From positions 1 to 64,000 of the forward strand of contig JBGAWK010000009.1 in NCBI GenBank assembly GCA_044227665.1: a stretch of DNA of 64,000 nt, in the 5' to 3' direction. Each line of letters begins with the position of its first letter. The stretch's first letter is position 1. A program made the translations under genes and the position numbers. Positions 8,216 through 16,611 of the stretch are shown here, piece by piece. The notes under the pieces are model-generated. The model saw only the letters and a program-made list of their open reading frames with translations, did no database searches and was not told where the DNA came from. The stretch is from JBGAWK01 sp044227665 (GTDB lineage Bacteria > Bacteroidota > Bacteroidia > Chitinophagales > JADIYW01).

Positions 8216-8626
8216 CTATTTCTCTAAGATATAAGCACAACCCTTATATACAAGTGTATCTAAGGCTAATATGGCACTATAAGCATACATTCTATCAGAC
8301 ATCCCGTCACTACATATTTCTGTGCGCATATCAATATTTATATTATGTGATTGAAACACAAAATTTGTATCGCTATCTATTTTGCGAATAGCGTATTGGG
8401 AAATACTTACACCCTCTGCATTACTATAATGTAAGGTATCTCCTATTATATCACAAGACCAAAAAGGCTCTGTGCCTATGATTCTATAATTAGCAGGACT
8501 GTCCCGCACCATTTCTTTATTATCCCCAAGGGGCTTCTCCTCGCTAATATCAGTAGTCGGCTTCTGCGCACATGAATACATACTCAGTAAGATAATGGCC
8601 ATGATATTATAGTACCAATATATCAT
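8216..8626 (-). CDS. Putative lipoprotein, COG3650-like
   Basis: A 136-aa envelope protein of unknown function. The N-terminus is hydrophobic and ends in MYSC, a plausible lipobox with Cys18 as the lipid-bearing residue. The mature part has the pattern I associate with COG3650-type domains: GTEPFWSCDI near the start, then C-x-DGMSDRMYAY, and a final KGCAY. Two of its cysteines are placed like the disulfide pair of that family. The start codon overlaps the stop of the upstream barrel gene as ATGA, so both are co-translated and may act together at the cell surface. Function inferred from motif pattern only. Confidence 0.65.
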   Translation of the reverse strand: MIYWYYNIMAIILLSMYSCAQKPTTDISEEKPLGDNKEMVRDSPANYRIIGTEPFWSCDIIGDTLHYSNAEGVSISQYAIRKIDSDTNFVFQSHNINIDMRTEICSDGMSDRMYAYSAILALDTLVYKGCAYILEK

Positions 8627-9300
8627 CTCCTGCCACCTAATCCAAATCCAAAGTTCACCTGAAGAATAAGCGGCAACGAGGAATTGAAAGTACCCTGATA
8701 CACAGATTCATTACTATTAATCACATCATAGAGTAACATAATATTCATCTGTCCTGCATTGCCCATGGGGACATTGTACCCCCCGCCCAGCAGCAGATGC
8801 GAGACATTGACTCTTTTATCATAGTAATACGAGTCCTTATTAATGAGTACATACTGACCATATACATTCAACCCTCTCCACACATTATATTGCACATAAG
8901 CATTACCCCCATAGAATAAAGAGCGAAAGGGAGCAGAATAGTAGTTTACACCATTTATGGTATATGTTTGGGTATTTCTTTGACTGAAATAATTAAAATT
9001 CACACCTCCTCCTACCAAAAATTTATCCTTAATGACATAATAGCCAAATTGTGGCGATAAATTGATTTGCGTTACATTGCCGAACTGAAGCCCAAACCCC
9101 CCTCCGATACGGGCTCTACTCCAATCGAACTTTCTGTCATCTCCATCTTGTTTATCTTCCATATTCTCAGGAGTGGCAGTCTCCTCAGTAGTATTTTTTT
9201 CTCTGTTGCGCGACTTGGAATAGTCCTCTTCCTGAGCATACGCTGTACCCAAAAAGCAGAACATGTATATTAATGCCAAAATATTTCTCAGGATGTACAT
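8623..9300 (-). CDS. Outer-membrane beta-barrel protein
   Basis: From ATG 9300 the protein starts with a clear Sec signal peptide ending TAYA before QEEDYS. A polar linker rich in Glu, Asp and Asn (to about residue 55) follows, then a domain of alternating Gly/aromatic strands such as IGGGFGLQFGN, FLVGGGVNFNYF and HLLLGGGYNVPMG. The final residues, VNFGFGLGGRR, are compatible with an outer-membrane barrel. The same frame extends upstream to 9477, but that would bury the signal peptide and overlap the divergent peptidase gene, so I reject the long form. Coupled by ATGA to the lipoprotein gene. Substrate or role unknown. Confidence 0.78.
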   Translation of the reverse strand: MYILRNILALIYMFCFLGTAYAQEEDYSKSRNREKNTTEETATPENMEDKQDGDDRKFDWSRARIGGGFGLQFGNVTQINLSPQFGYYVIKDKFLVGGGVNFNYFSQRNTQTYTINGVNYYSAPFRSLFYGGNAYVQYNVWRGLNVYGQYVLINKDSYYYDKRVNVSHLLLGGGYNVPMGNAGQMNIMLLYDVINSNESVYQGTFNSSLPLILQVNFGFGLGGRR

Positions 9301-9306
9301 TAGTAG

Positions 9307-9314
9307 TATTTTTG
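9307..9314 (+). promoter_or_regulatory. -7 box for the DPP-IV-like peptidase
   Basis: TATTTTTG, an exact TAnnTTTG match, 17 bases before ATG 9332. It lies in the 31-bp gap between two divergent genes; no clear -33 box. Confidence 0.5.
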
Positions 9315-9331
9315 AATGATAAACGAAAATA

Positions 9332-11449
9332 ATGCCAAAAAAAATATTATTTACTCTTATTATAGTTATTTTATGGGTAAATCTAGGTGCACAGTCATTA
9401 TCCCTTGATAATATTTTCATACAAAACAAATACCGATGTGCCGTATTAGATGATTTTAGATTATATAATGACACCAATTATATAGGTATAGAAGCTAATA
9501 ATCTAATATGCCGGAGCTTTAAGGACACATCAGTACACCATATATTGGTAAGTAGCAAGGTAGTAACGGCAAAATTACAGCTTAAAAAATGGAAATTAGA
9601 TGATTATGATAAATTAGGTGATGGATTATTTATGCTCAAAATCAATGCAGAACCTATATATAGGCGTTCCGTCCAGTACCAATATGCATTATACGACAGC
9701 AAAACCCACAGCATATTATGGTACAGCCCCGAAAAAGTCATGTATGCAGAAGCCTCCCCGGATTGCAGGTATATTACTTATGTCAAGGACTATAATATGT
9801 ATATGTATGATATTAAAAGCAAAAAAAATAAGGCTATCACCACTACCGGAACATTCAATGAGCTGCAATACGGCATGTCAGACTGGATGTATGAAGAAGA
9901 ATTCTATCTCACACAGGCATACAGCTGGAATAATTCCAGCACGAAGATCGCCTATCTGTCTTTTGATATCAGCGAGATAAAAACTTTTTCCTATACACAG
10001 GAAAATTCATCCATCTATCCAGAAACTGTAAGCCTGAAATATCCTAAAGCCGGAGAGCCTATAGCAAGCGTGCATCTTCATATATATGATATAAAAAAGA
10101 AGAAAACACTATCTTTACCTATCTCCAAAGACTATTATGTACCCAAAATTTTCTGGAAAAACGACGATGAGATAGCCTATCTCTATATGCCACGGATGCA
10201 AAACGAGTTATATGTACGCACTTGGGATGGCATCACAGAGCAGACACTATACAAAGAAACTTCCAACACTTTCATAGAACTACCTTTGGCAGCTGAATTT
10301 GACAAAGAGGAGTCCCTAATCATCACGAGTAACCAAAGCAACTATTGTCACTTATACTTAGTAAAAGCTGGCAAGCCCCTGCAAGTTACCTCCGGCAATT
10401 ACAATGTAACACAGTATTATGGCTATTTTTCCGAAGAAGATAAAGTACTATTCCAAAGCAACGAACCCCTACAGGTAGATAAATCCATATATTTTGTAAA
10501 TATATATTCTAAACAAAAAAATAGAATCACGCCACATTCAGGCACTTACAACCTCAAGAAAATAGGCAATAAATACTTAGTCCTAGATTATTCCTCGTCA
10601 TACATCCCTCACAAGTACTATCTTACAGATTATCAGGGGAATATTTTAAGTATATTACAAGACAATGACAGTCTCAAGGATATCTTACCTTCGGAAAAAG
10701 CGTTCTTCTACGTACAAAAAGATGATTACAGTCTCCCATCCTACTATATACTTCCTCCCAATTATGACAGTACCCAGCAATATCCGCTTCTCGTATATTG
10801 CTATGGCGGGCCTAGTGGAGAGGAAGTAACCAACGAATGGCAGGAAGGACGCAACCTATGGCTATATTACATGGCAGAGCAAGGCTATATTATTGCGTGT
10901 ACCGACAATAGAGGTGTCGGCAATATTGACAAGACCTCCAATACAGCCATTTACGGAAAACTTGGCACTTACGAAGTTGAAGACCAAGCGGACATGGTAG
11001 TCCTCATGACTCAAAAATTTAATATAGATACAGGCAACATAAATATTTTTGGCTGGAGCTATGGTGGCTACCTAGCTGCCAAATGCCTTATGGAACGTCC
11101 TGACATCTTCAAGAAGGCGGTAGCAATAGCACCAGTTACAGACTGGAAGTTCTATGATGCCGCTTATACCGAAAGATATATGGGCTTACCTTTATGGAAT
11201 ACTAAAGGCTATGAGAATGCCTCACTCCTCCATAATACTTATAAAATACAGGGCAAGTTATTGCTAATACACGGTACTGCCGACGACAATGTACACTTCC
11301 AGAATACGCTGGCATTCATTCAAGAGCTCCAAAAACAACAAAAAGATTTTCAGATAATGATATATTCAGATAAAAATCATAGTATAGCAGGAACTTTTAC
11401 AAGATATCATCTGTTTAAGACGATTGGTGATTTTATTATGCATAAGTAA
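9332..11449 (+). CDS. Dipeptidyl-peptidase IV-like serine peptidase (family S9B)
   Basis: Removes N-terminal dipeptides, usually X-Pro, from peptides in the periplasm. A signal peptide (MPKKILFTLIIVILWVNLGA) precedes a beta-propeller containing DWMYEEEFYLTQ, the double-Glu motif that anchors the substrate N-terminus in DPP-IV. The C-terminal alpha/beta-hydrolase domain has nucleophile Ser576 in GWSYGGY, Asp651 in GTADDNVHFQ and His683 in DKNHS, a complete triad. Length 705 aa is normal. Divergent from the barrel-lipoprotein pair. Confidence 0.93.
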   Translation: MPKKILFTLIIVILWVNLGAQSLSLDNIFIQNKYRCAVLDDFRLYNDTNYIGIEANNLICRSFKDTSVHHILVSSKVVTAKLQLKKWKLDDYDKLGDGLFMLKINAEPIYRRSVQYQYALYDSKTHSILWYSPEKVMYAEASPDCRYITYVKDYNMYMYDIKSKKNKAITTTGTFNELQYGMSDWMYEEEFYLTQAYSWNNSSTKIAYLSFDISEIKTFSYTQENSSIYPETVSLKYPKAGEPIASVHLHIYDIKKKKTLSLPISKDYYVPKIFWKNDDEIAYLYMPRMQNELYVRTWDGITEQTLYKETSNTFIELPLAAEFDKEESLIITSNQSNYCHLYLVKAGKPLQVTSGNYNVTQYYGYFSEEDKVLFQSNEPLQVDKSIYFVNIYSKQKNRITPHSGTYNLKKIGNKYLVLDYSSSYIPHKYYLTDYQGNILSILQDNDSLKDILPSEKAFFYVQKDDYSLPSYYILPPNYDSTQQYPLLVYCYGGPSGEEVTNEWQEGRNLWLYYMAEQGYIIACTDNRGVGNIDKTSNTAIYGKLGTYEVEDQADMVVLMTQKFNIDTGNINIFGWSYGGYLAAKCLMERPDIFKKAVAIAPVTDWKFYDAAYTERYMGLPLWNTKGYENASLLHNTYKIQGKLLLIHGTADDNVHFQNTLAFIQELQKQQKDFQIMIYSDKNHSIAGTFTRYHLFKTIGDFIMHK

Positions 11450-11475
11450 ACCACAATAGTGGGAATCTTATATTT

Positions 11476-11505
11476 TTTGCCATGATAGTATTGACAATAT
11501 TTTTG
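11476..11505 (+). promoter_or_regulatory. Promoter of the DUF3078 gene
   Basis: TTTG (11476-11479), an 18-bp spacer, then TATTTTTG (11498-11505): a near-ideal Bacteroidota housekeeping promoter. The ATG is 15 bases downstream. Confidence 0.7.
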
Positions 11506-11520
11506 TAACAAATTTATTAT

Positions 11521-12549
11521 ATGAAAAAAGTAATTTATTCGATGATGCTTGCATGCCTAAGCGTAGGTATGCTACAAGGACAGACAGTTCCTAAAGAAAA
11601 TGCTAAAACTGCTGATGATGCTAAAAAAATGAAAGAAAATCCGGATGGATGGAAAGTAGGTGGCACCGGCTCCCTAACTTTCAACCAAGTAGGACTTAAA
11701 AACTGGGCCGCAGGTGGAGATCCTTCTATCTCTTTTCTTTTTTTAGCCACGCCTTATGCCGATTTCAAAAGCGGCAAACACCTATGGCAGAATCGTCTAG
11801 GCGCAGAATATGGCTTGCAAAAAATTCGCAAAGAACCTTTCAGGAAAAATAGCGACCGCCTAGAGCTTTTTACGAAGTATGGCTATCAAATTACCAATGA
11901 CGGGAAATGGTATATAGGGGCTTATACCAATATAAAATCACAGTTTACTAAGACCAAAGACTATGCGGCCGCAAACCAACCTGTGATATCCAAATTCGCT
12001 AACCCCATGTATGTAGAAACAGCCTTGGGTATTGATTATATCCCCAATGACAAGTTTTCTCTATTTATGTCTCCAATAGCGGCCAAAATGACTATAGTCT
12101 CCGATGACTCTATTGCCATACGCAACCTCTATGGTAATGACGTAAATCCTAGTGATGGCAAAATCCAAAATTTCAGAGCAGAAGCAGGCTTCTCGGCAAT
12201 AGCCACTTACAAGCAAGAGGTAGTAAAAAACGTAACCGTATTATCTACACTCAAACTCTATAAGGATTACCTACACACCGTAGATTACAAAGGAGACAAA
12301 GCAAATATATTTGCAGATATAGATATGGACTGGCAAACTACTATAGGTATGAAAGTAAACAAATATATTACTGCCAATGTCTTCACGCACTTAATATGGG
12401 ATAACGACATGGCTACTCCAGATTATAATGATAATGATGTAGTTACTGGTAGTAGTGCCAAGATACAGTTCAAAGACGTAATAGGCGTGGGTCTGTCATA
12501 CTCTATGGCTAAGACCTATGAGAAAGGTGCGCAACCTCAAGAAAAATAA
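11521..12549 (+). CDS. DUF3078 domain protein, predicted outer-membrane
   Basis: A 342-aa protein with a signal peptide ending MLQGQ. The mature chain contains GWKVGGTGSLTFNQVGLKNWAAGG, the opening typical of DUF3078 proteins (quoted motif split: GWKVGGTGSL, then FNQVGLKNWAAGG). Amphipathic strands such as RLGAEYGLQKI, FRAEAGFSAIATY and IGVGLSYSMAK follow and suggest a beta-barrel. Biochemical function is not known to me. A strong promoter precedes it and the MscS channel gene follows after 27 bases, so the two are probably one transcript ending at the 13410 terminator. Confidence 0.8.
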   Translation: MKKVIYSMMLACLSVGMLQGQTVPKENAKTADDAKKMKENPDGWKVGGTGSLTFNQVGLKNWAAGGDPSISFLFLATPYADFKSGKHLWQNRLGAEYGLQKIRKEPFRKNSDRLELFTKYGYQITNDGKWYIGAYTNIKSQFTKTKDYAAANQPVISKFANPMYVETALGIDYIPNDKFSLFMSPIAAKMTIVSDDSIAIRNLYGNDVNPSDGKIQNFRAEAGFSAIATYKQEVVKNVTVLSTLKLYKDYLHTVDYKGDKANIFADIDMDWQTTIGMKVNKYITANVFTHLIWDNDMATPDYNDNDVVTGSSAKIQFKDVIGVGLSYSMAKTYEKGAQPQEK

Positions 12550-12576
12550 TATCATCTTATAATTAAATATAAAATC

Positions 12577-13389
12577 ATGGACATACAAAAGTACAGCGAT
12601 AAAATTATAGACTTAGCAATAAGTTACGGTCCCAAGGTATTGCTAGCATTGGTAGTACTCATCTTTGGTATTGCAATCATCAATAATTTAGTGAAAGCTA
12701 TTTCTAAAGTATTATCTAAGAGAGATACAGACCCTACATTGTCCAATTTCTTATTGAGTATCGTAGGATGGCTCTTGAAGCTATTATTATTTATTAGCGT
12801 TGCATCAATGGTAGGTATAGAAACCACATCATTCATTGCAGTACTTTCTGCCATGACATTAGCTGTCGGCATGGCATTACAAGGCTCTTTGGCAAATTTT
12901 GCCGGCGGCGCATTGATATTACTTTTCCGTCCTATTAAGGTGGGCGAACTCATTGAGGCACAGGGTGTAACAGGTCATGTGAAAGAAATCCAAATGTTTA
13001 CGACCATCCTCGCCACACCACATAATAAGATGGCTATTATTCCTAATGGGTCTCTAGCAAATGGCAATATAATCAATTATACTAGACTCGGCAATGTACG
13101 TGTAGATATAGATCTTCCGATTGCTGGCGACCAAGATATAGATACAGTAAGAAATACAGTTTTGCAGGTAATGAGCAATCACCCCAAAGTATTAAAAACA
13201 CCTGCGCCTTCAGCTAATATTAATAAAATTGAAGGTGGTATAACCCATTTTATTCTTTTACCTTACAGTAATCCTGAAGACTATTGGGATGTATTTTTTG
13301 GTATACAAGAAGATGTAAAAAAAGCACTTAGTCATGGCAATATTGCCCTACCTATGCCTCATCAAGTGGTTATACACAAAAATGCTTAA
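12577..13389 (+). CDS. Small-conductance mechanosensitive channel (MscS family)
   Basis: Inner-membrane channel that opens under membrane tension to release solutes on osmotic downshock. The 270-aa size and layout match E. coli MscS: three N-terminal helices, the pore-lining TM3 with the Ala/Gly pattern AVGMALQGSLANFAGGALIL, the beta domain starting IKVGELIEAQGVTG, and NKMAIIPNGSLANGNIINY. The C-terminal alpha/beta domain ends PMPHQVVI. It lies 27 bases after the DUF3078 gene. Confidence 0.94.
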   Translation: MDIQKYSDKIIDLAISYGPKVLLALVVLIFGIAIINNLVKAISKVLSKRDTDPTLSNFLLSIVGWLLKLLLFISVASMVGIETTSFIAVLSAMTLAVGMALQGSLANFAGGALILLFRPIKVGELIEAQGVTGHVKEIQMFTTILATPHNKMAIIPNGSLANGNIINYTRLGNVRVDIDLPIAGDQDIDTVRNTVLQVMSNHPKVLKTPAPSANINKIEGGITHFILLPYSNPEDYWDVFFGIQEDVKKALSHGNIALPMPHQVVIHKNA

Positions 13390-13409
13390 TTATAATATTT
13401 TTAGATAAT

Positions 13410-13439
13410 AAAAGGGCTGCCAAAATTGGCAGCCCTTTT
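13410..13439 (+). terminator. Intrinsic terminator after mscS
   Basis: Perfect 13-bp stem AAAAGGGCTGCCA / TGGCAGCCCTTTT with an AAAT loop and a T-rich tail. The core is nearly the same as that of the hairpin at 55248. Confidence 0.9.
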
Positions 13440-13517
13440 ATTTTATATATCGTAGGAATTACAAATAAAATTGCGCCATCGCCATATTTAATAATATTAA
13501 AGTATTACAAAAGTGTG

Positions 13518-13525
13518 TACCTTTG
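13518..13525 (+). promoter_or_regulatory. -7 box of the RhlE/cold-shock unit
   Basis: TACCTTTG, an exact TAnnTTTG match. It is the only good match between the mscS terminator and the helicase ATG, which places transcription start near 13532 and leaves a leader of roughly 220 nt. Confidence 0.55.
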
Positions 13526-13751
13526 CAGAGAATAAGTATTTAGAGGCATCTGACTCTGCATTTTCTGACACAGCTTAGAATCATTTTCTTCCTATCAGTT
13601 GCGCCTTTTCAGTTGCAAAGCATTTCTTAGGATTGTTTTAATCTTTATAGTACAGGTAGAAGGTGTTATACTTCACAGTTGCTATATATGCCATTATAGT
13701 TCACAGATATACGATTCTTGTACTTCTCATAATTAACATAAAAAACAATAC
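13524..13751 (+). promoter_or_regulatory. Long structured 5' leader of the helicase unit
   Basis: About 230 bases with no credible reading frame separate the promoter box from the helicase ATG. Near its start, TGCAGAG (13524-13530) pairs perfectly with CTCTGCA (13554-13560). Further on, GTTGC-containing segments recur (about 13598-13604 and 13613-13618, again near 13678). Leaders of this size control E. coli cspA and deaD by temperature-dependent folding, and this unit encodes a DEAD-box helicase and a cold-shock-domain protein. A role as cold-responsive leader is inference. Confidence 0.45.
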
Positions 13752-14864
13752 ATGGATTTCAAACAATTCGACCTCATACAACCTATAGAAGACGCTATTG
13801 CACAAGCAGGATATATTCAACCCACACCCATACAATGCAAAGCCATACCCCAAGTACTACTAGGCAAAGACTTAATAGGTTGCGCACAGACAGGCACAGG
13901 AAAAACTGCAGCCTTTGCTATTCCCATATTACAAAATTTATATAAAAACTCCCAAAAGAAAGGTATCTCTGTACTCATACTTAGTCCCACACGTGAACTT
14001 GCTATACAAATTGATGACACCTTCAAAGCATTAAGCAAACATACTTCTATAAAATCATTATCCATATTTGGAGGTGTTTCTCAAGTACCCCAGGTTGCAG
14101 CATTACGTTCTGGCATTTCCGTGTTGATAGCTACACCAGGGAGATTATTAGACCTTATGCAGCAAGGATATGTAGATTTATCTTCTGTAAGCGTGCTGGT
14201 ATTAGATGAAGCCGACAGGATGCTAGACATGGGGTTTGTAAAAGATGTAAAAAAAATTATCGCCAAAGTACCTACTATGAGACAGACATTGTTCTTCTCT
14301 GCAACGATGCCTCCAGCAATTAGGGAATTTGCAAACGCTATATTACATAATCCTATAGAAGTAGCCGTAACGCCAGTATCCTCTACAGCAGCCAAAATAC
14401 AACAGTCTGTGTACTTCGTAGAAAAAAAAGAAAAAGCCGCCCTACTTGTAAAAGTATTGCGAGAAGATAATGTTGTTCGCTCACTCGTATTTACCCGTAC
14501 CAAACATGGTGCCGACAAATTGGTGCGACACCTAGCTAAGAATGGCATCCTCGCTGCCGCAATTCATGGCAATAAATCACAAAACAACAGGCAACGTGCC
14601 CTTGAAGACTTCAAACGTAGCAAAATCAGAATATTAGTAGCTACAGATATCGCCTCTCGTGGGCTAGATATAAGTGAGTTGCCGCATGTCGTCAACTACG
14701 AGCTGCCCAACGTACCCGAAACCTATGTACACAGAATAGGTAGAACAGGGCGCGCAGGACAAGATGGCATCGCAGTCTCATTTTGTGATGTAGAAGAAAA
14801 AACTGATCTTAAAAATATCCAAAAACTTATAGGCTTCACTATGCCTGTAAACGAAATAGTATAA
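13752..14864 (+). CDS. DEAD-box RNA helicase, RhlE-type
   Basis: ATP-dependent RNA unwinding, likely in ribosome assembly, RNA decay or cold adaptation. All motifs are intact: Q motif (FDLIQPIEDAI, GYIQPTPIQ), motif I AQTGTGKT, Ia PTRELA, motif II VLDEADRMLDMGF, motif III SATMP, motif V ATDIASRGLDI and motif VI HRIGRTGRAGQ. At 370 aa it is the minimal two-RecA core of RhlE-type proteins with almost no C-terminal extension. The cold-shock-domain gene follows after 27 bases, and the pair shares a long leader. Confidence 0.93.
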   Translation: MDFKQFDLIQPIEDAIAQAGYIQPTPIQCKAIPQVLLGKDLIGCAQTGTGKTAAFAIPILQNLYKNSQKKGISVLILSPTRELAIQIDDTFKALSKHTSIKSLSIFGGVSQVPQVAALRSGISVLIATPGRLLDLMQQGYVDLSSVSVLVLDEADRMLDMGFVKDVKKIIAKVPTMRQTLFFSATMPPAIREFANAILHNPIEVAVTPVSSTAAKIQQSVYFVEKKEKAALLVKVLREDNVVRSLVFTRTKHGADKLVRHLAKNGILAAAIHGNKSQNNRQRALEDFKRSKIRILVATDIASRGLDISELPHVVNYELPNVPETYVHRIGRTGRAGQDGIAVSFCDVEEKTDLKNIQKLIGFTMPVNEIV

Positions 14865-14891
14865 TTATCACTTATAAACAAAAAAATAAAT

Positions 14892-15323
14892 ATGGGCGAA
14901 ACATTTGCAAAAAAAGAGCTACAGAAAAAACGTGCGAAGAAAAAACAAGACAAGATGGAAAAAAAGGAGGAGCGCAAAGCCAATAACAACAAAGGCAAAA
15001 GCTTCGAAGATATGCTAGTATATCTTGATGAAAACGGAAACCTTACCGATGTACATCCCGACAAACAAATTAAAGGGAAACCTACTGAAACTCATAATAA
15101 CAGCAACAATAAACCCACGACAGAAGGCATACAGTTTACAGGAACTGTAGCACTTTTTTTTGAAGACAAAAATTATGGCTTCATATCTGAAGACAAAACA
15201 AATGCCAATGTTTTTGTTCACGGTAACAGCCTGAAAGAAGCATTAAAAGTGAAAGACAAGGTCTCTTATAAGAAAGAAAGAACACCAAAAGGCTATTCTG
15301 CTTTCGACGTTAAAAAAATCTAA
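14892..15323 (+). CDS. Cold-shock-domain protein with basic N-terminal arm
   Basis: 143 aa. The C-terminal part (about 76-143) is an OB-fold cold-shock domain: GTVALFFEDKNYGFIS carries RNP1-like YGFI, and NVFVHG is RNP2. The first 35 residues are almost all Lys, Arg, Glu and Gln (KKELQKKRAKKKQDKMEKK), probably a helical RNA-binding arm; a Ser/Asn-rich linker joins the two. Plain CspA proteins are about 65-70 aa, so this is an extended form. Likely an RNA chaperone working with the helicase encoded just upstream in the same transcript. Confidence 0.88.
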   Translation: MGETFAKKELQKKRAKKKQDKMEKKEERKANNNKGKSFEDMLVYLDENGNLTDVHPDKQIKGKPTETHNNSNNKPTTEGIQFTGTVALFFEDKNYGFISEDKTNANVFVHGNSLKEALKVKDKVSYKKERTPKGYSAFDVKKI

Positions 15324-15348
15324 TATTTAGAATCTTCAAACTAATTAT

Positions 15349-15386
15349 TTATAAGTCAAATTTGATACTCAATATTTGGCTTATAA
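15349..15386 (+). terminator. Possible terminator hairpin after the cold-shock gene
   Basis: 13-bp stem TTATAAGTCAAAT / ATTTGGCTTATAA (one G-U pair) with a 12-base loop. It is AT-rich and lacks a strong T tract, so termination is only plausible. The rest of the 289-bp interval to 15612 is AT-rich with nothing else recognisable. Confidence 0.4.
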
Positions 15387-15612
15387 ATCTAATAACAATG
15401 TCTATATTCTAAGTTTTAAACTCAATTATAAATTATTAATAGAAACTAGTATAGCAAATAAGCTAGCATATTTTATATAATACACTTAAAATCTTGAGAA
15501 AAATACTTCGAAATCTTATAATTAAAAAACAACATATTTGTATAAATACAAATCTAAAAAACTAGTCGGAGAAAATTGACATTGCTCAATATATTCATAT
15601 AAATTATCCATA

Positions 15613-16278
15613 CTAATAAAATAATAATTTATTCAGAAATTCATATTTCCCTAAATACAGTATAGTTAGTCCTGTGAAATTTATAAACCCATGAGTGAAA
15701 ATTGCGTAGTAAAGGTTTTTACCAGATAACAAATAGATACTTCCCAATAAAAAGCCAATAAAAGCAGTACTAATACTACCAGAAACTCCTTGATACAAGT
15801 GACATAGCCCAAAAATTGCAGAAGTAACTACCAAGGCTGTAATACTAGCAAACATATTTCCGCCCAAAAATTTTGCTATTCTATTAAGTAAAAAACCGCG
15901 AAACAATACTTCCTCCAATACTCCCCCTAAAACAAAACCTATTAAAATCCATAATACATAATTAAAAAGATTATACTTAATATTTACGACAGAGAGATCT
16001 ATTTTTTCTCGTAAAATATGTTCGATAATAGGATTCACAACTACTTCTGCACAAAGTTCAATAGCTGCACCCAATATCATAGACAATAGAATCAGATAAT
16101 ACCAATTATTTGGCTTATTTAATCCAATAGATTGTAAAACTTGTAATCTATCTTTCTGCCTTCTAAGATAGGCGATAACAATGATAAATGAAGCAATCAC
16201 GCCATACTGAGGAACCAATACAATGAGGGCTATTATAGCTATAGTAACAAGGAGTTCCCAATTTTTATGAACTTTCAT
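15613..16278 (-). CDS. CPBP-family intramembrane metalloprotease (CAAX protease-like)
   Basis: A 221-aa polytopic membrane protein with the three motifs of the Rce1/CPBP (ABI) family: EEVLFRGFL (motif 1, Glu-Glu and Arg), FGLCHLY (motif 2, His) and HGFIN (motif 3, His and Asn). About six hydrophobic segments. Bacterial members cleave membrane peptides or process bacteriocin-like peptides; the substrate here is unknown and no peptide gene is evident nearby. Transcribed alone from a TATTTTTG box. Confidence 0.85.
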   Translation of the reverse strand: MKVHKNWELLVTIAIIALIVLVPQYGVIASFIIVIAYLRRQKDRLQVLQSIGLNKPNNWYYLILLSMILGAAIELCAEVVVNPIIEHILREKIDLSVVNIKYNLFNYVLWILIGFVLGGVLEEVLFRGFLLNRIAKFLGGNMFASITALVVTSAIFGLCHLYQGVSGSISTAFIGFLLGSIYLLSGKNLYYAIFTHGFINFTGLTILYLGKYEFLNKLLFY

Positions 16279-16290
16279 ACTATAAAATTA

Positions 16291-16298
16291 CAAAAATA
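16291..16298 (-). promoter_or_regulatory. -7 box for the CPBP protease gene
   Basis: Minus strand TATTTTTG, an exact TAnnTTTG match, 12 bases before ATG 16278. Confidence 0.45.
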
Positions 16299-16435
16299 TT
16301 TTTTGGGAGATTAGATTTCTCATAGATAGACAAATCAATGAAAAATTATAACTATTAATATTCAAAAACATCTATCTAGTTCAAGATTAATATGAATACT
16401 AATAATTGTTTTATAGAAACCTTGATTAATAATAA

Positions 16436-16465
16436 AAAAAGGGCTTCATTGCTGAAACCCTTTTT
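16436..16465 (-). terminator. Terminator of tRNA-Asn
   Basis: 13-bp stem AAAAAGGGCTTCA / TGAAACCCTTTTT with one mismatch and a 4-base loop, one base beyond the tRNA 3' end. It is followed on the minus strand by a run of seven T. Confidence 0.85.
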
Positions 16466-16466
16466 G

Positions 16467-16540
16467 CTCCCCCTGCTGGACTTGAACCAGCGACCCTCTG
16501 ATTAACAGTCAGATGCTCTAACCGACTGAGCTAAGGAGGA
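16467..16540 (-). tRNA. tRNA-Asn (anticodon GTT)
   Basis: The minus strand folds as a complete 74-nt tRNA. The acceptor stem is TCCTCCT pairing with AGGGGGA (one G-U) and the discriminator base is G. The D-arm is GCTCAGTCGGTTAGAGC. The anticodon stem is TCTGA/TCAGA with loop CTGTTAA, giving anticodon GTT (Asn). The T-arm is CTGGTTCAAGTCCAG. The 3' CCA is not encoded. There is no sign of an integrated element at its 3' end. Confidence 0.96.
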
Positions 16541-16611
16541 ATGCTCAAAAATTTGAGACTGCAAATGTAGGTCTTTTCATTTAAAAATACAATATTTGCA
16601 TAAATTTTTTT

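Noticed and set aside
9301..9477. Upstream extension of the beta-barrel gene
   Set aside because: It would place an internal signal peptide about 60 residues in and overlap the divergent peptidase gene; ATG 9300 directly precedes a normal signal sequence.
16436..16540. Possible integration site at tRNA-Asn
   Set aside because: No repeat of the tRNA 3' end is seen nearby, and the recombinase-like gene is 8 kb away and catalytically incomplete.
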